Source of the DNA: a virus
Length of the DNA: 34,424 nucleotides
Virus record (IMG/VR): IMGVR_UViG_3300020180_000069
Coordinates: 1 to 34,424 of that record
Direction: 5' to 3' (one strand)
This document shows positions 19,203-28,351 of this stretch, piece after piece (positions within the stretch are counted from its first letter, which is position 1; the number at the start of each line of letters is the position of its first letter). Below the pieces are notes generated by a model that saw nothing but the letters and a program-made list of their open reading frames with translations, was not told where the DNA came from and searched no databases. A program made the translations under genes and the position numbers.

Positions 19203-20024
19203 TTAAGCCAATCGCCCTAATTGTTCGATATGCAAATGAACTTGAGTTGCGCTTTTTGCATAACCAATTTGAACGATCGTATTTCCCGACCCAACTGGTT
19301 TAGTAGAAGTGATTCCACCTGCTACGGAAGGATTAGCAAAATATCTTGCCCCAGCTGTTAAGCCAGTGAATCCAGCCTTCACGCCTTCGGATTGTACGTA
19401 AACTGGTGCTGTGTCGATTGCTGCGGCGACTGCCAAACCAATTACTCTCGATGACGCCCCACCAGACGATACGTTCGAAAGAGAAACGTTGTCGGCTGCG
19501 CTGATATATAAAAGATCATTGGCGGCCAAAGCTTCGTCAGCTGTGTATAGATTTTGAATAGAATTCGCAGAATCTGAAATCCCTAAGTCATTCCAGGCAG
19601 AACCATTCCACATATAAAGAGACCCGCCGAAAGCGGTTAAATAACCTTGGACAGAACTAAAAGCGGGTGTCGCTGTAGGAATCGCCGCCATGCTAGGAAC
19701 CTTGAAAGAATCCACTTCACCAGCAGAATCGGAAATGGCAGGAAACAAAATTGCCCCCGATGTCGAAATGACGTTGTTTCTTTCTTTCCCCATGATGTTG
19801 TCAGCAATTAAAGCTCCAACAGTTTGGTTAATCGTTCCAACAGAAGGGTCGGTAAATTCTAAATCAGAAAGATCGGTGAGATCTTGTCCATTCATAACAA
19901 TACCAGTTGGGCTCATTTCAGGACCCGCACCAGCAGTAAATGAATTTAGAGTGATGTCATCAGCCGATCCGAACTCTACGCTAACTCCATCGGTATCAAT
20001 TTTTAAAAGTTTAACTTGCGCCAT
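19203..20024 (-). CDS. Tail-fibre-like protein with shared C-terminal domain (273 aa)
   Basis: A beta-rich, Asp/Ser/Thr/Gly-rich N-terminal part (residues 1-160, including YMWNGSAWNDLG, a motif common in fibres) is joined to a C-terminal domain (about 160-273) with IGLAVAAA, GLTAGARYFANPSVAGGI and IVQIGYAKSATQVHLHI. The C-terminal domain is clearly paralogous to the whole 134-aa protein at 20443-20847. Probably a surface or fibre component. The ATG follows AAGGGGAAAA. Confidence 0.65.
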   Translation of the reverse strand: MAQVKLLKIDTDGVSVEFGSADDITLNSFTAGAGPEMSPTGIVMNGQDLTDLSDLEFTDPSVGTINQTVGALIADNIMGKERNNVISTSGAILFPAISDSAGEVDSFKVPSMAAIPTATPAFSSVQGYLTAFGGSLYMWNGSAWNDLGISDSANSIQNLYTADEALAANDLLYISAADNVSLSNVSSGGASSRVIGLAVAAAIDTAPVYVQSEGVKAGFTGLTAGARYFANPSVAGGITSTKPVGSGNTIVQIGYAKSATQVHLHIEQLGRLA

Positions 20025-20046
20025 ATATAATTTTCCCCTTGATTAA

Positions 20047-20439
20047 CTATTTAGTGATAGCCTCACCCATAGAAGGTGGGGCCGGATCGTCCCTGATAAC
20101 TTGAAACACTTCATTAATTATACAGTCTTTTATAGGCGCACCAATAGACGCCTCAATTTTTTTCCTAGAATTTTCTAATTCTTGAGAATGTATATCAACA
20201 GAAACGATAAAATCCTTTATCTTTTGTGAAAATAGCTCGCTGCGCAATTTGCTGATTTCTATATTGCTTAGCATTATTTGGTGTTCAAGCTTTTTCACAA
20301 AAACCTTTTCTTTGGCGACATTCAGCTCTGAGCAGCTTGTGCGCCACTCCCAATAAATCTCTTGAGGAATTGTCCCTAAATAACCTGAAGGATATATCGT
20401 TTCTTCATCTTCTTTAATTTCTTTAATTTTTTTACTCAT
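20047..20439 (-). CDS. Hypothetical coiled-coil protein in fibre cluster (130 aa)
   Basis: The protein has a charged N-terminus, then GYLGTIPQEIYWEWRTSCSE, then a long helical region (40-110) with coiled-coil character and a Pro-rich end. It is unlike its beta-rich neighbours and may be a chaperone or connector for fibres rather than a structural fibre. It sits between two genes sharing a domain. No family recognised. Confidence 0.55.
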   Translation of the reverse strand: MSKKIKEIKEDEETIYPSGYLGTIPQEIYWEWRTSCSELNVAKEKVFVKKLEHQIMLSNIEISKLRSELFSQKIKDFIVSVDIHSQELENSRKKIEASIGAPIKDCIINEVFQVIRDDPAPPSMGEAITK

Positions 20440-20442
20440 CGA

Positions 20443-20847
20443 TTACGTCCCTCTTCTCACTAACTGTTGAATGTCAATATCAATTCTAGTGGCACTACGC
20501 GCTATTCCCAATTGAACTATGCTTTCGTTTATCCCGACTGGCGCCACTTGAGTAATTCCACCGCTAGGATCTACAAAAATTCTAACGTTTTCTGTAAGAC
20601 CAGAAAATCCATCTAAACTTCCACCCTTACGAACCGTCACCGTTTCACCAGAGGCCTGAGTGGTTAAAGCAAATCCTATTATTTTAGACTTATTCACGTC
20701 ATCTGCCCTGCCAGGAGACACGAGGCCAGGGCTACTAATGTAAACAGGATCTCGGATAGTGACGGCATTATCGACTTCCAAGGGCTCTTCTAGAGCTAAT
20801 GCTGCATCTGCTGAAATCGCCCTAGATGGTACATATTGAACGCTCAT
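20443..20847 (-). CDS. Small surface protein with domain shared with 273-aa fibre (134 aa)
   Basis: The segments IIGFALTTQASGETV, GFSGLTENVRIFVDPSGGIT and IVQLGIARSATRIDIDIQQL align in order with the C-terminal domain of the 19203-20024 product. The recurrent G-x-A-x-S-A-T ending is common in small virion surface proteins of podoviruses. It overlaps the upstream gene by four bases (ATGA). Probably a fibre tip or decoration subunit. Confidence 0.6.
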   Translation of the reverse strand: MSVQYVPSRAISADAALALEEPLEVDNAVTIRDPVYISSPGLVSPGRADDVNKSKIIGFALTTQASGETVTVRKGGSLDGFSGLTENVRIFVDPSGGITQVAPVGINESIVQLGIARSATRIDIDIQQLVRRGT

Positions 20848-21251
20848 ATATCTTCAATCTCTACGCCAAAAAGAGTGATCGTTAATTCATCCGCTAAAGA
20901 AGCATCCCAAGCCACGTTTATTCCTGGTCCGATAGTATAATTGGCATTCGTAATAATCTGGGTTTCTTCAGCTATAATATTAGCCTTCGCTATGACACGA
21001 GTTGTTTTGTCATATGTCGTGCCACCAGACGCATCAATATAAAGAGACCACTCTCTAGATGAAACATCAGAGTTTGCAACATTCACTGTGTATATGACGG
21101 CTCTTTTTCCAGCGGGTACTGTGTAAATTAATCGAGGAGTGGTTGTGGTCGCATGATCCTGACCCAAAATCTTTTCTTGATAATTTCTACCAAGAGCTCC
21201 AAGAGTTGTGGAATTAATATTAAGTAATGGTAAATCAATTGATTCAGCCAT
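20844..21251 (-). CDS. Putative virion surface protein (135 aa)
   Basis: This is a beta-rich protein; TTTTPRLIYTVPAGKRAVIY and the later GPGINVAWDASLADELTIT are typical of small phage appendage proteins with a jelly-roll-like domain. There is no signal or membrane segment. It is coupled to the 134-aa gene by a four-base overlap. Role inferred from composition and neighbourhood. Confidence 0.55.
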   Translation of the reverse strand: MAESIDLPLLNINSTTLGALGRNYQEKILGQDHATTTTPRLIYTVPAGKRAVIYTVNVANSDVSSREWSLYIDASGGTTYDKTTRVIAKANIIAEETQIITNANYTIGPGINVAWDASLADELTITLFGVEIEDI

Positions 21252-21253
21252 GA

Positions 21254-21625
21254 TTAACCTGACTTTCCGTTAACCGTAAGAGTTAAATCTAAAGACCCGC
21301 CACTTAAAACTAACTTAAACCGCATCCATCGACATGATATTTTCATGATATTCCACCGATACTTAGTATCTGTAGAAATTGAAAGATCGCTGCCATTAAT
21401 TTTAGTCCAGTCATCATTATCGACGCTGGCGATTCTACTTCCCCCAGTGTCGATAACAATATCTGAGCCTTCGAGATAAGCTGAACACCCAGCAAGTCCA
21501 GCTGAGTTAGAAAATTTAGCTGAAAAACTACCCGCCTCTAAAAACAAAAGCTCTATAGCTTCTGATGTGTAATTAGAAGAAATAGGAAGTTCATTGGCTA
21601 AAATTTTATTTAGCTCTCTTGCCAT
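21254..21625 (-). CDS. Putative virion surface protein (123 aa)
   Basis: The product is a beta-sandwich-like protein (AIELLFLEAGSFSAKFS, then WNIMKISCRWMRFKLVLSGG). Trp/Arg pairs and a final strand LTLTVNGKSG suggest a compact carbohydrate- or protein-binding fold, similar in style to the 114-aa protein at 23058. No family named. Confidence 0.5.
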   Translation of the reverse strand: MARELNKILANELPISSNYTSEAIELLFLEAGSFSAKFSNSAGLAGCSAYLEGSDIVIDTGGSRIASVDNDDWTKINGSDLSISTDTKYRWNIMKISCRWMRFKLVLSGGSLDLTLTVNGKSG

Positions 21626-21651
21626 TAAATCAAACCTTCAAACATCATTAA

Positions 21652-23055
21652 TTAAAAACTCGAATCAAGGGTTACTTTGCCAGCCACTCTAGATACCGCT
21701 GAAACTTCGATCATATGCACTGTATTAGTATTATTAAGAGTGAGCTGAAGAATTCTACTATCGCCAGCTCCTGACCAAGCGATAGTTGGATCAGTAAGGC
21801 CCGACCCAACCCCAGCTGCCAAAACCGAAGTGCCCGCAACAAAAACACCAACTCCACCGCTAAAATAAACGTGTGCGGCCACATTAGTTTCCTCAGCTCC
21901 GCTAGCCGTGATATTAGCGCAAACTACTCTAATGAAAATCCCAACCGCATTCGATGTCGTATCTGCAGAAACGTCTACTGTACAGACATCCAAAGTTAAT
22001 GAAGAGCCTGAAGTACTTTGCATTCTTTGAGCTTTTATGCCGTGTATTGCAGAAGTGGCGGCAGTACCCAAAAAGGTTTTTTGCTCTCCATGAACGATTA
22101 GCCCTGTCGTCGAAAGACTAGAGGAGTTCCCTACTGTTACCTGTCCAGTATCAGAAATCCTTAAAAATTGATTGCTCGCTAGCCCGGTTCCTCTTGCGAT
22201 TACGAATTGATCGCTCGCACTGGCTTCTTGTCCTACTGACCAAAATTTTGAAGTAGTTGTGTTTCCAAACCGCGTAAAGGCCACCCCCCCAGCTGAGGCT
22301 ATGACAACACTCGCTGCCGCCCCAGATAGAAGTGAATTTACAGACACTTCACTACCGATCGACCCAGAGTTGTTTAGTACAAGGTTTGTAAACGAACTAG
22401 CGCCAGCGCTGGAATTTCCTAAGGTTAGGCTAGAAGTTTGGTTAGCATTGACAGCAATTGAAAGACGTCCAACAATTGTATGCGTCTGGGTGAAAGCAGC
22501 AGCTCCAATTGTAATAGCCCCAGTTGTTTCCGCTACTGACAAAACAGTTGTTGAATTTTGTCTTAGGTTTATTCGATCTGGTAGCGTCGCATGACTAGGG
22601 CCGAAAACTTGTAGGTTTCCACCGCCACTGGAGCTACCGCTACCGCTGTAAACTACAGAGCCGTCGTTTACGGAGCAGGAGACAGAAGATGAGCCTGCTG
22701 ATGAAGTGCCTAAAACAATAAACGCATTACCTGATGATTCGCCAACGTCCAACGCTTTTATAGAGTTAGCTGCAATTGTTACTCGATTGGCGCTACTTGT
22801 ATATATGCCCAACGCTGGAATTAACGAGCTAGTTGGAATAAATGACGCACCAGTCACGCTACCAGAAGCTACAAACGTTGTGATTCCAGAAAGAGCGCCC
22901 GCATCTGTTAAAAGAGCTAGGGAGGTTTGAATTAACTTTCCACCAGCTCCGTCAAATCTTGCTACCGCATTATCTGTCGCTGAGCCAGGCCCTACAACAT
23001 CACCCGACCCCGATGATCCACCTGATTCTGAATTTACATAGGTAAAATACGCCAT
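21652..23055 (-). CDS. Tail fibre protein (467 aa)
   Basis: The Gly/Ser-rich N-terminus leads into VVGPGSATDNAVARFDG (about 20-36), a motif shared by many phage fibres, followed by repeated beta strands rich in Ser, Ala, Thr and Gly (GNSSAGASSF-type repeats) to about residue 330. The C-terminal 120 residues (HGIKAQRMQSTSG onward, ending VAGKVTLDSSF) form a more ordered terminal domain. Likely a trimeric receptor-binding fibre. No chaperone or depolymerase motif seen. Confidence 0.72.
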   Translation of the reverse strand: MAYFTYVNSESGGSSGSGDVVGPGSATDNAVARFDGAGGKLIQTSLALLTDAGALSGITTFVASGSVTGASFIPTSSLIPALGIYTSSANRVTIAANSIKALDVGESSGNAFIVLGTSSAGSSSVSCSVNDGSVVYSGSGSSSGGGNLQVFGPSHATLPDRINLRQNSTTVLSVAETTGAITIGAAAFTQTHTIVGRLSIAVNANQTSSLTLGNSSAGASSFTNLVLNNSGSIGSEVSVNSLLSGAAASVVIASAGGVAFTRFGNTTTSKFWSVGQEASASDQFVIARGTGLASNQFLRISDTGQVTVGNSSSLSTTGLIVHGEQKTFLGTAATSAIHGIKAQRMQSTSGSSLTLDVCTVDVSADTTSNAVGIFIRVVCANITASGAEETNVAAHVYFSGGVGVFVAGTSVLAAGVGSGLTDPTIAWSGAGDSRILQLTLNNTNTVHMIEVSAVSRVAGKVTLDSSF

Positions 23056-23057
23056 GA

Positions 23058-23402
23058 TTAATTCCCTTTCCCGGAGATATAAACATTTAAAGAGCCTGAT
23101 CCTGAAGTAAAATCATAAAAAAGTCTGATGTAAGGAAAGGAATAACCTTCTAAATCAATCTCATGATTGCCGCCAGCTCCTGCCGCCGAGATGCTCGCTG
23201 GACTAGTGGTGATACTTCCCCATGTGTTGCCATCCACTGAAGCTTGCACAAAAAAAGAGCCTGTTGGTGATCCAGTGAAAACTAACTGCATGCCAATATC
23301 ATTTATATTTTTTACATTGAATGATGCGCTTATGATGTCTGCTGACATATCCCCAGCGGACACTAATAGATAAGGCTCTAATACTTTTTTACCTGTAGAC
23401 AT
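23058..23402 (-). CDS. Small beta-sandwich virion protein (114 aa)
   Basis: A single beta domain with FVQASVDGNTWGSITTSP (a pattern shared with discoidin/galactose-binding-like phage proteins) and YSFPYIRLFYDFTSGSGSLN near the end. GAGGGG is eight bases upstream of the ATG. Position between the internal virion proteins and the main fibre suggests a fibre-attachment or decoration role. Confidence 0.55.
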   Translation of the reverse strand: MSTGKKVLEPYLLVSAGDMSADIISASFNVKNINDIGMQLVFTGSPTGSFFVQASVDGNTWGSITTSPASISAAGAGGNHEIDLEGYSFPYIRLFYDFTSGSGSLNVYISGKGN

Positions 23403-23445
23403 TTTGATTCCCCTCTAGCGAGCTAGCGCTTAAACGCGCAGGGCC

Positions 23446-26400
23446 TCACTTATTTTGTATTCGTTCTATCTGAGTCTCCCTAGACCCAGATAATTCTAAA
23501 TTCTCGATCCCACTAGCATTCTGACCATCTTGAGGCTCAGAAACCATGAAATTGTTTTGTAACATATTTATAAAGTTTGGCTTCATCACATCATCAAGCG
23601 GAACTTTAAATAAAATGCTTAATTGAATGCGCTTCGCATAAGGAAGCTCCTCATTTAAAGCCGAGGCTTTCTCCATTACTAGCCCTTGAATCTCTGCATA
23701 AAGCTTGGGATAAACCGCTTCTATCGCATTGACCGCCTCATGCGTTAACGTACCTTTTTTTAAATCATCTAAAACAGAAAGAGGGTCTAAGACAGCAACC
23801 ACCGTTCTTTCCCATTTAGCCAATTGAAAATCAGAAGGATTCCATGGGCGCTTACCAAACATTCCTAAGCCAGGATTTTTTGGCGCGGCTTCGTAAATAT
23901 ATTGAAGACCAGTCATGGCTTGCATAACCATCGATTCATTTACTTTCGGAGCTACCGTAGAAATCGCATAAAGATTTTTTGAAAGTATTTCTGCGACTAA
24001 ATATGGATTAGAAGAAAGACGAGCGAGTTCTTCCATTCGATCTTTATAAGCTTCTTGTCTAGAGCTTTCTGATTTAGACCTCTTGCCGTTAAAACTGGTA
24101 TTCCCTAAAATAGTTACAGAAACAGGCGTAATCAGTTTTGATAAATCAGATTTATCGGAGATTTGAGAGCCAGTCACTGCGCTTAATTCCACCTTGGCTT
24201 TAACTTTTTCTGTAGCACCAGCAACGTTTTTAACAAATCCATTTAAAGAAGAAGAAATTCTTTTATTCACGCTCATCGTCATTCGCTCTAGAGCTGCTAA
24301 TCCCTCAACTAAATTTCCAGGATTATTCAGAAGCTTTAAGCCGTAAACAATTCCAATTCCTAAAGGACCACCTACCGCGTAAGAAACAGCTCCCGTTAAT
24401 ATATCGGCAGGAGATAAACCTAAACCTTCTCCGCTCTTCAAAGTCTTTAAATCCGACCTCTTCGAAGCCTGTTCAATCAAATTTTGAATGTGCTTAGTAA
24501 AAGCTTCATTAGGAGCGCCACCCCTAGATAAAATAGGATTGTTTTTTACTAATTCAGAGATCTCGGGAGTCATAGTCGAGATCTCATCCACTTCGCCCAA
24601 TAAACCCTTAGAAGAGTCTAAATATTTTAAAAGCACGTCGTCTTTAATTGAATTATTCGCGCTATCTACATTTCTTGAGTATGAATTAACTTTGATCGGA
24701 GCGATTTTATATTCTATGGCCCCGCTTTTGCTAACGGATTTAACCATGAATTCTTTTTTAAAAGCTTCCTTAGCTTGGTAGAAACTTGAGAGCTTGGCAT
24801 TCACCGATTGCTGAGCTACCGCAGCAGGCCCATAAACAACAGGATTTTCTAAATGGTCTTTAAAAGCTCGCCTTACTTCTCGAAGACGATTTATTGCCCC
24901 TTCTTCTTCAGAAGTAACATTTCTTCCAAACTTCGCGAAGTCATCAATCGCTTTTTTGGTGTCATCAATAGCATTAAACATTTGAAATGGTGTTACTGAA
25001 TCGTCTAATCGAGTATCCATGCCAGAAAGAGCTATTTCTAATTTTCTAGCTACGGAAGGAGCGAATAAATCAGGCTCTCGCCGCATCTCATTAATCGCTG
25101 CCTTAGTTTTGTTTCTTAAATTAATCGCTGAGTTTTGAATTCGGGTCATTTGCTCAACAGGATCTTCTATGCCTGAATCAATAAGATCTTTAACTTTTTG
25201 CCCAAGCTTGCCCGTATCAATGCCTAGAAGCTCATTATAGGCCTGAAAGTTTTTTGCTGTTTTTGATACCGCTGGGTCATCTATATTTAATAAAAGATTT
25301 TGAATCTTCTTTTCTGAGACACCCTTAGACGTTACACCATAGAAAGATAGCTTTCTTTCGAGAGCTTCTAAAGTTCCTAATCTTTCTGAAATAACTTTAA
25401 ATTCTGGAACTTTAGCTGATATCGACGTTTCTAATTGTTCTATGACTAAGGCATAGTCTGAAAGAACTTCAGCCTTAACCCCTGTTTTGATCGCTTTGGA
25501 AGACTGCGCCGCATTTCTATTGGCTTTGTGTTGTTGCAGTAATAGAAATTCTTTTTTGATTTCTGGATCTTTTAAAAAAGAGGAAAGCTTTCTTTCTTCT
25601 TCCTTAACAAAAACTTTCCTGGCGGCCTCAATTTCTGCTTTTGCTTTAGGTCCAGGATTAAAGATTAATTCTAGCTCCTTAGCAGGGATAGGCTCAAAAA
25701 GAGTTTTTCTTTCTAAAGGCCTAATCGTTTGATTTACAATAGAGGCGACGTCCTCCATGTGGGTGTACTGTTCATCTAAAATATTCGTGAGTTCTAAAAC
25801 TCTTTCTTCAGCCTCTTTTTGTGGCAAAGTCGCCAGACGTCTGCCCGCTGCACCTTCTTTTTGAAAAGGTTTTTTGAGCAGGTCTTTTAGAACTTCTTCA
25901 TCTTGACCAGAAAACTTTGATGCTACCTTGGCCACCCCTTGGGCCGCAGAATCTAAAGCACCTCCTGTCAAATCATTAAGACCTGTAAATGCCCTATTGG
26001 TAGCACTTTGAGCTTTTCTTAAAAGAGATGGTGCTGCTGGCCTAATCGCGCCTAATGCTCCACCTAAACCACCGCTTAAAACAGTAGAAAGACCGATGGT
26101 GGATAAAACCTTCTCAGCCGTTAAGTCAGTATCTTCTCCAATCGCTAATTCAGAAATTAACTGACCTCCACCATAAATCGCACCCTCAACTGCAGACCCT
26201 GCACCTGTTGCGAGCCCGCTCTCTAAAACCTTCTTAGCTGTCGACTTAGAAGCGTCTGATACAAATTGCTTTGCCACCGCTTTTTCAACGGCTAAGCCAG
26301 CTTTGCTTGCTCCTATGACACCTTTACCAGCGGTTTGAACTCCCTTAGCGAGAAGTCCAGTGCCTCCACTTAAAAGTAATGGGGCTACCACCGCAGCAAC

Positions 26401-26682
26401 TTCTGAGCCAGTTGAGGCGATTGGATTATATTCTTCTAATTTTCGGAGTGTTTCAGGTTCCACTAACCCTGTTTGAGTTAATGCAACGTCAGACAATCCG
26501 AAAGATGCGCCTCGAGCGGCACCTGCTAAGCCAGCTGCAAAAGGTCTATCGTATTCAATTTCTTCTTTTTCTAGGCGTGCAATGTCCTGATCAGAAAGAA
26601 ATCCTTCTTGAGTGGGCTCCTCGGAAGGCAAAGAGGCTTTCTCTAACTCCGAGATCTCTAAGTCTGTGAGGAATTTCGCCAC
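23446..26682 (-). CDS. Large internal virion (DNA-ejection) protein (1078 aa)
   Basis: This is the largest helical protein of the window, third in a run of three genes after the tail hub, as for the internal core/ejection proteins of podoviruses. The N-terminus has acidic helices, then GLAGAARGASFG and Gly/Ala-rich hydrophobic stretches at about 90-120, 160-215 and 770-790 that could insert in membranes; the remainder is long charged helices. No lysozyme or transglycosylase motif found. A GTG at 26682 is chosen (MAKFLTDLEISELE), one base after the upstream stop; TTG at 26694 would add four residues. Confidence 0.72.
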   Translation of the reverse strand: MAKFLTDLEISELEKASLPSEEPTQEGFLSDQDIARLEKEEIEYDRPFAAGLAGAARGASFGLSDVALTQTGLVEPETLRKLEEYNPIASTGSEVAAVVAPLLLSGGTGLLAKGVQTAGKGVIGASKAGLAVEKAVAKQFVSDASKSTAKKVLESGLATGAGSAVEGAIYGGGQLISELAIGEDTDLTAEKVLSTIGLSTVLSGGLGGALGAIRPAAPSLLRKAQSATNRAFTGLNDLTGGALDSAAQGVAKVASKFSGQDEEVLKDLLKKPFQKEGAAGRRLATLPQKEAEERVLELTNILDEQYTHMEDVASIVNQTIRPLERKTLFEPIPAKELELIFNPGPKAKAEIEAARKVFVKEEERKLSSFLKDPEIKKEFLLLQQHKANRNAAQSSKAIKTGVKAEVLSDYALVIEQLETSISAKVPEFKVISERLGTLEALERKLSFYGVTSKGVSEKKIQNLLLNIDDPAVSKTAKNFQAYNELLGIDTGKLGQKVKDLIDSGIEDPVEQMTRIQNSAINLRNKTKAAINEMRREPDLFAPSVARKLEIALSGMDTRLDDSVTPFQMFNAIDDTKKAIDDFAKFGRNVTSEEEGAINRLREVRRAFKDHLENPVVYGPAAVAQQSVNAKLSSFYQAKEAFKKEFMVKSVSKSGAIEYKIAPIKVNSYSRNVDSANNSIKDDVLLKYLDSSKGLLGEVDEISTMTPEISELVKNNPILSRGGAPNEAFTKHIQNLIEQASKRSDLKTLKSGEGLGLSPADILTGAVSYAVGGPLGIGIVYGLKLLNNPGNLVEGLAALERMTMSVNKRISSSLNGFVKNVAGATEKVKAKVELSAVTGSQISDKSDLSKLITPVSVTILGNTSFNGKRSKSESSRQEAYKDRMEELARLSSNPYLVAEILSKNLYAISTVAPKVNESMVMQAMTGLQYIYEAAPKNPGLGMFGKRPWNPSDFQLAKWERTVVAVLDPLSVLDDLKKGTLTHEAVNAIEAVYPKLYAEIQGLVMEKASALNEELPYAKRIQLSILFKVPLDDVMKPNFINMLQNNFMVSEPQDGQNASGIENLELSGSRETQIERIQNK

Positions 26683-26683
26683 G

Positions 26684-28348
26684 TTATTCTGCAACCTGTT
26701 CTTGCCACTGGTTATCGCCTACTTTTTTGTAAGTCTTGCCACCGATGACTTTTACTTCTTCACTAGAAGCCGCGCCTGGGTTTAATCCCTTACTAAGCGA
26801 TAGATTTTGGAATCCGCTATCTACTAGTTTTTCAAATGCTCCTAACTGAGCCATGGTTGATCCCGTCCATTCAAACTGAGTAGGATCTGCCGGCATTAAT
26901 TTATCCAATAAATCTTGATCCGATTTAGAAAGAACTCCGAGTTGAGCGATATTCTTATATTTTAAAAGCATATCGGTAGCTATAGTTTTGGCTTCTGCGA
27001 CCACCGCTCGATTAGATAATTCAGATCCGTACTTCGTTCTAATCTCTTTCAAGCGATTGATGCCTTGCTTAACAGAATTTCTATCCGAATCAGCTTTCTT
27101 TAATTCCTTCGCATCGTCTGCGGTCAAAGCGTATTGCTTTAACCCTGGCACATACTTATCCGCATTTAAATTAGCTGACTTTGCCTTCGTGTCTGAAATC
27201 TCAGCCGAAAGCTTTGCGAATTGCATAGCTTCTTTTTGTTGCTCTACTGATAAAGCACCTTGAAGTTGGCCTATTTTAGCAGTCGCTTCTTTTCCACCAT
27301 ATTTCGCAGCGACTTGGTCTAGCTTTAGCTTCTGAGCTTCTATGTAATACTGACGAGTGGCGGAGTCTGCCAACCTATCGTCTCCAAACTTCTGTCTCAT
27401 TATTTGATAAACATTTGACTCGGCATCTACTAAACCTTTTTTCTTAGAAATCTCTTCTTTTTGAGCATCAATATCTCTATCGATAATGCGATTGAGAACA
27501 TCAAGAGCCTGGTTATTGCCAGTTCTAGACATTGCTTGGCCAGCGGCTCCTAGGGCTAAGGAAATGCCCATCAGGATTTCGTTACCAGCACTCATTCTTT
27601 TCCAAACCCGGTTAGGGTCCATGTCGGATTTTCTTAAATCATCTTTCGCCACATCTATAATTTTCATTTGATTATCGAGAGTGGTTTTAGCTTCGTTTTC
27701 TCGCTCTAATCTTTTAGCTTCTACATCGGCTAGGTTTTTATCTAGTTGTTCATAGTAACTAGCCGTTTCATTCGCTTTTTGTGTGGCGATATTGGCTTGC
27801 TGTTGTAAGGAAGATTTTTGCTGATTATATCCTGGAGAAAGAGCGTTCAAATAAGGCTCATTTAAAACTTGGCCTTCTATAGCTACCTTTTTAGTAGGAT
27901 CAGCACTTCCAACATTTCTATCAGCTGCATTTCTTTCTTCGACTACAGCTTGTGAGGCAGCAACGTTTTCTTTCTCTTTTGTAGATAGATATTCTTTTAA
28001 TCTTTTCGGCTGTGGAGGAACAGGTAAACCCATTTCTTCTGCCTTCGATTTATAAAGATTGTAGTTATTAGCTAGATTGTCTAAATCCTTCGTTTCTTTT
28101 TGCTTTTTAAGCTCACCTATCTCAGTCTGTTTTTGCTTAATAGTTTGCAGATAATCCATCGATGGAAGCTTTTCTTCAAAACCAATTTGAGGATTAGCCA
28201 TCATGCTCTTCGCCGTCGATTCTGCCGTCATATAATCTGGCACGAAAGCAGGTGGTGGAACCGGATTAGTTTGAGCCGTTCCAGAGAGAACCTTCTTTAA
28301 GTATTCTTCATCTGGATCTGGAACCGAGGAATAAAGTTGTTCAGCCAT
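26684..28348 (-). CDS. Internal virion protein, coiled coil (554 aa)
   Basis: The protein is Gln/Lys/Glu-rich and almost entirely helical. Long coiled-coil segments cover about residues 60-110, 170-270 and 330-450, with a short Gly/Ala-rich hydrophobic patch (LMGISLALGAAGQAMS) at about 255-270. The second of three ejection-type proteins. The C-terminal segment GGKTYKKVGDNQWQEQ is typical of phage internal or tail proteins. Function in DNA ejection is inferred from synteny and composition. Confidence 0.7.
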   Translation of the reverse strand: MAEQLYSSVPDPDEEYLKKVLSGTAQTNPVPPPAFVPDYMTAESTAKSMMANPQIGFEEKLPSMDYLQTIKQKQTEIGELKKQKETKDLDNLANNYNLYKSKAEEMGLPVPPQPKRLKEYLSTKEKENVAASQAVVEERNAADRNVGSADPTKKVAIEGQVLNEPYLNALSPGYNQQKSSLQQQANIATQKANETASYYEQLDKNLADVEAKRLERENEAKTTLDNQMKIIDVAKDDLRKSDMDPNRVWKRMSAGNEILMGISLALGAAGQAMSRTGNNQALDVLNRIIDRDIDAQKEEISKKKGLVDAESNVYQIMRQKFGDDRLADSATRQYYIEAQKLKLDQVAAKYGGKEATAKIGQLQGALSVEQQKEAMQFAKLSAEISDTKAKSANLNADKYVPGLKQYALTADDAKELKKADSDRNSVKQGINRLKEIRTKYGSELSNRAVVAEAKTIATDMLLKYKNIAQLGVLSKSDQDLLDKLMPADPTQFEWTGSTMAQLGAFEKLVDSGFQNLSLSKGLNPGAASSEEVKVIGGKTYKKVGDNQWQEQVAE

Positions 28349-28351
28349 AAA

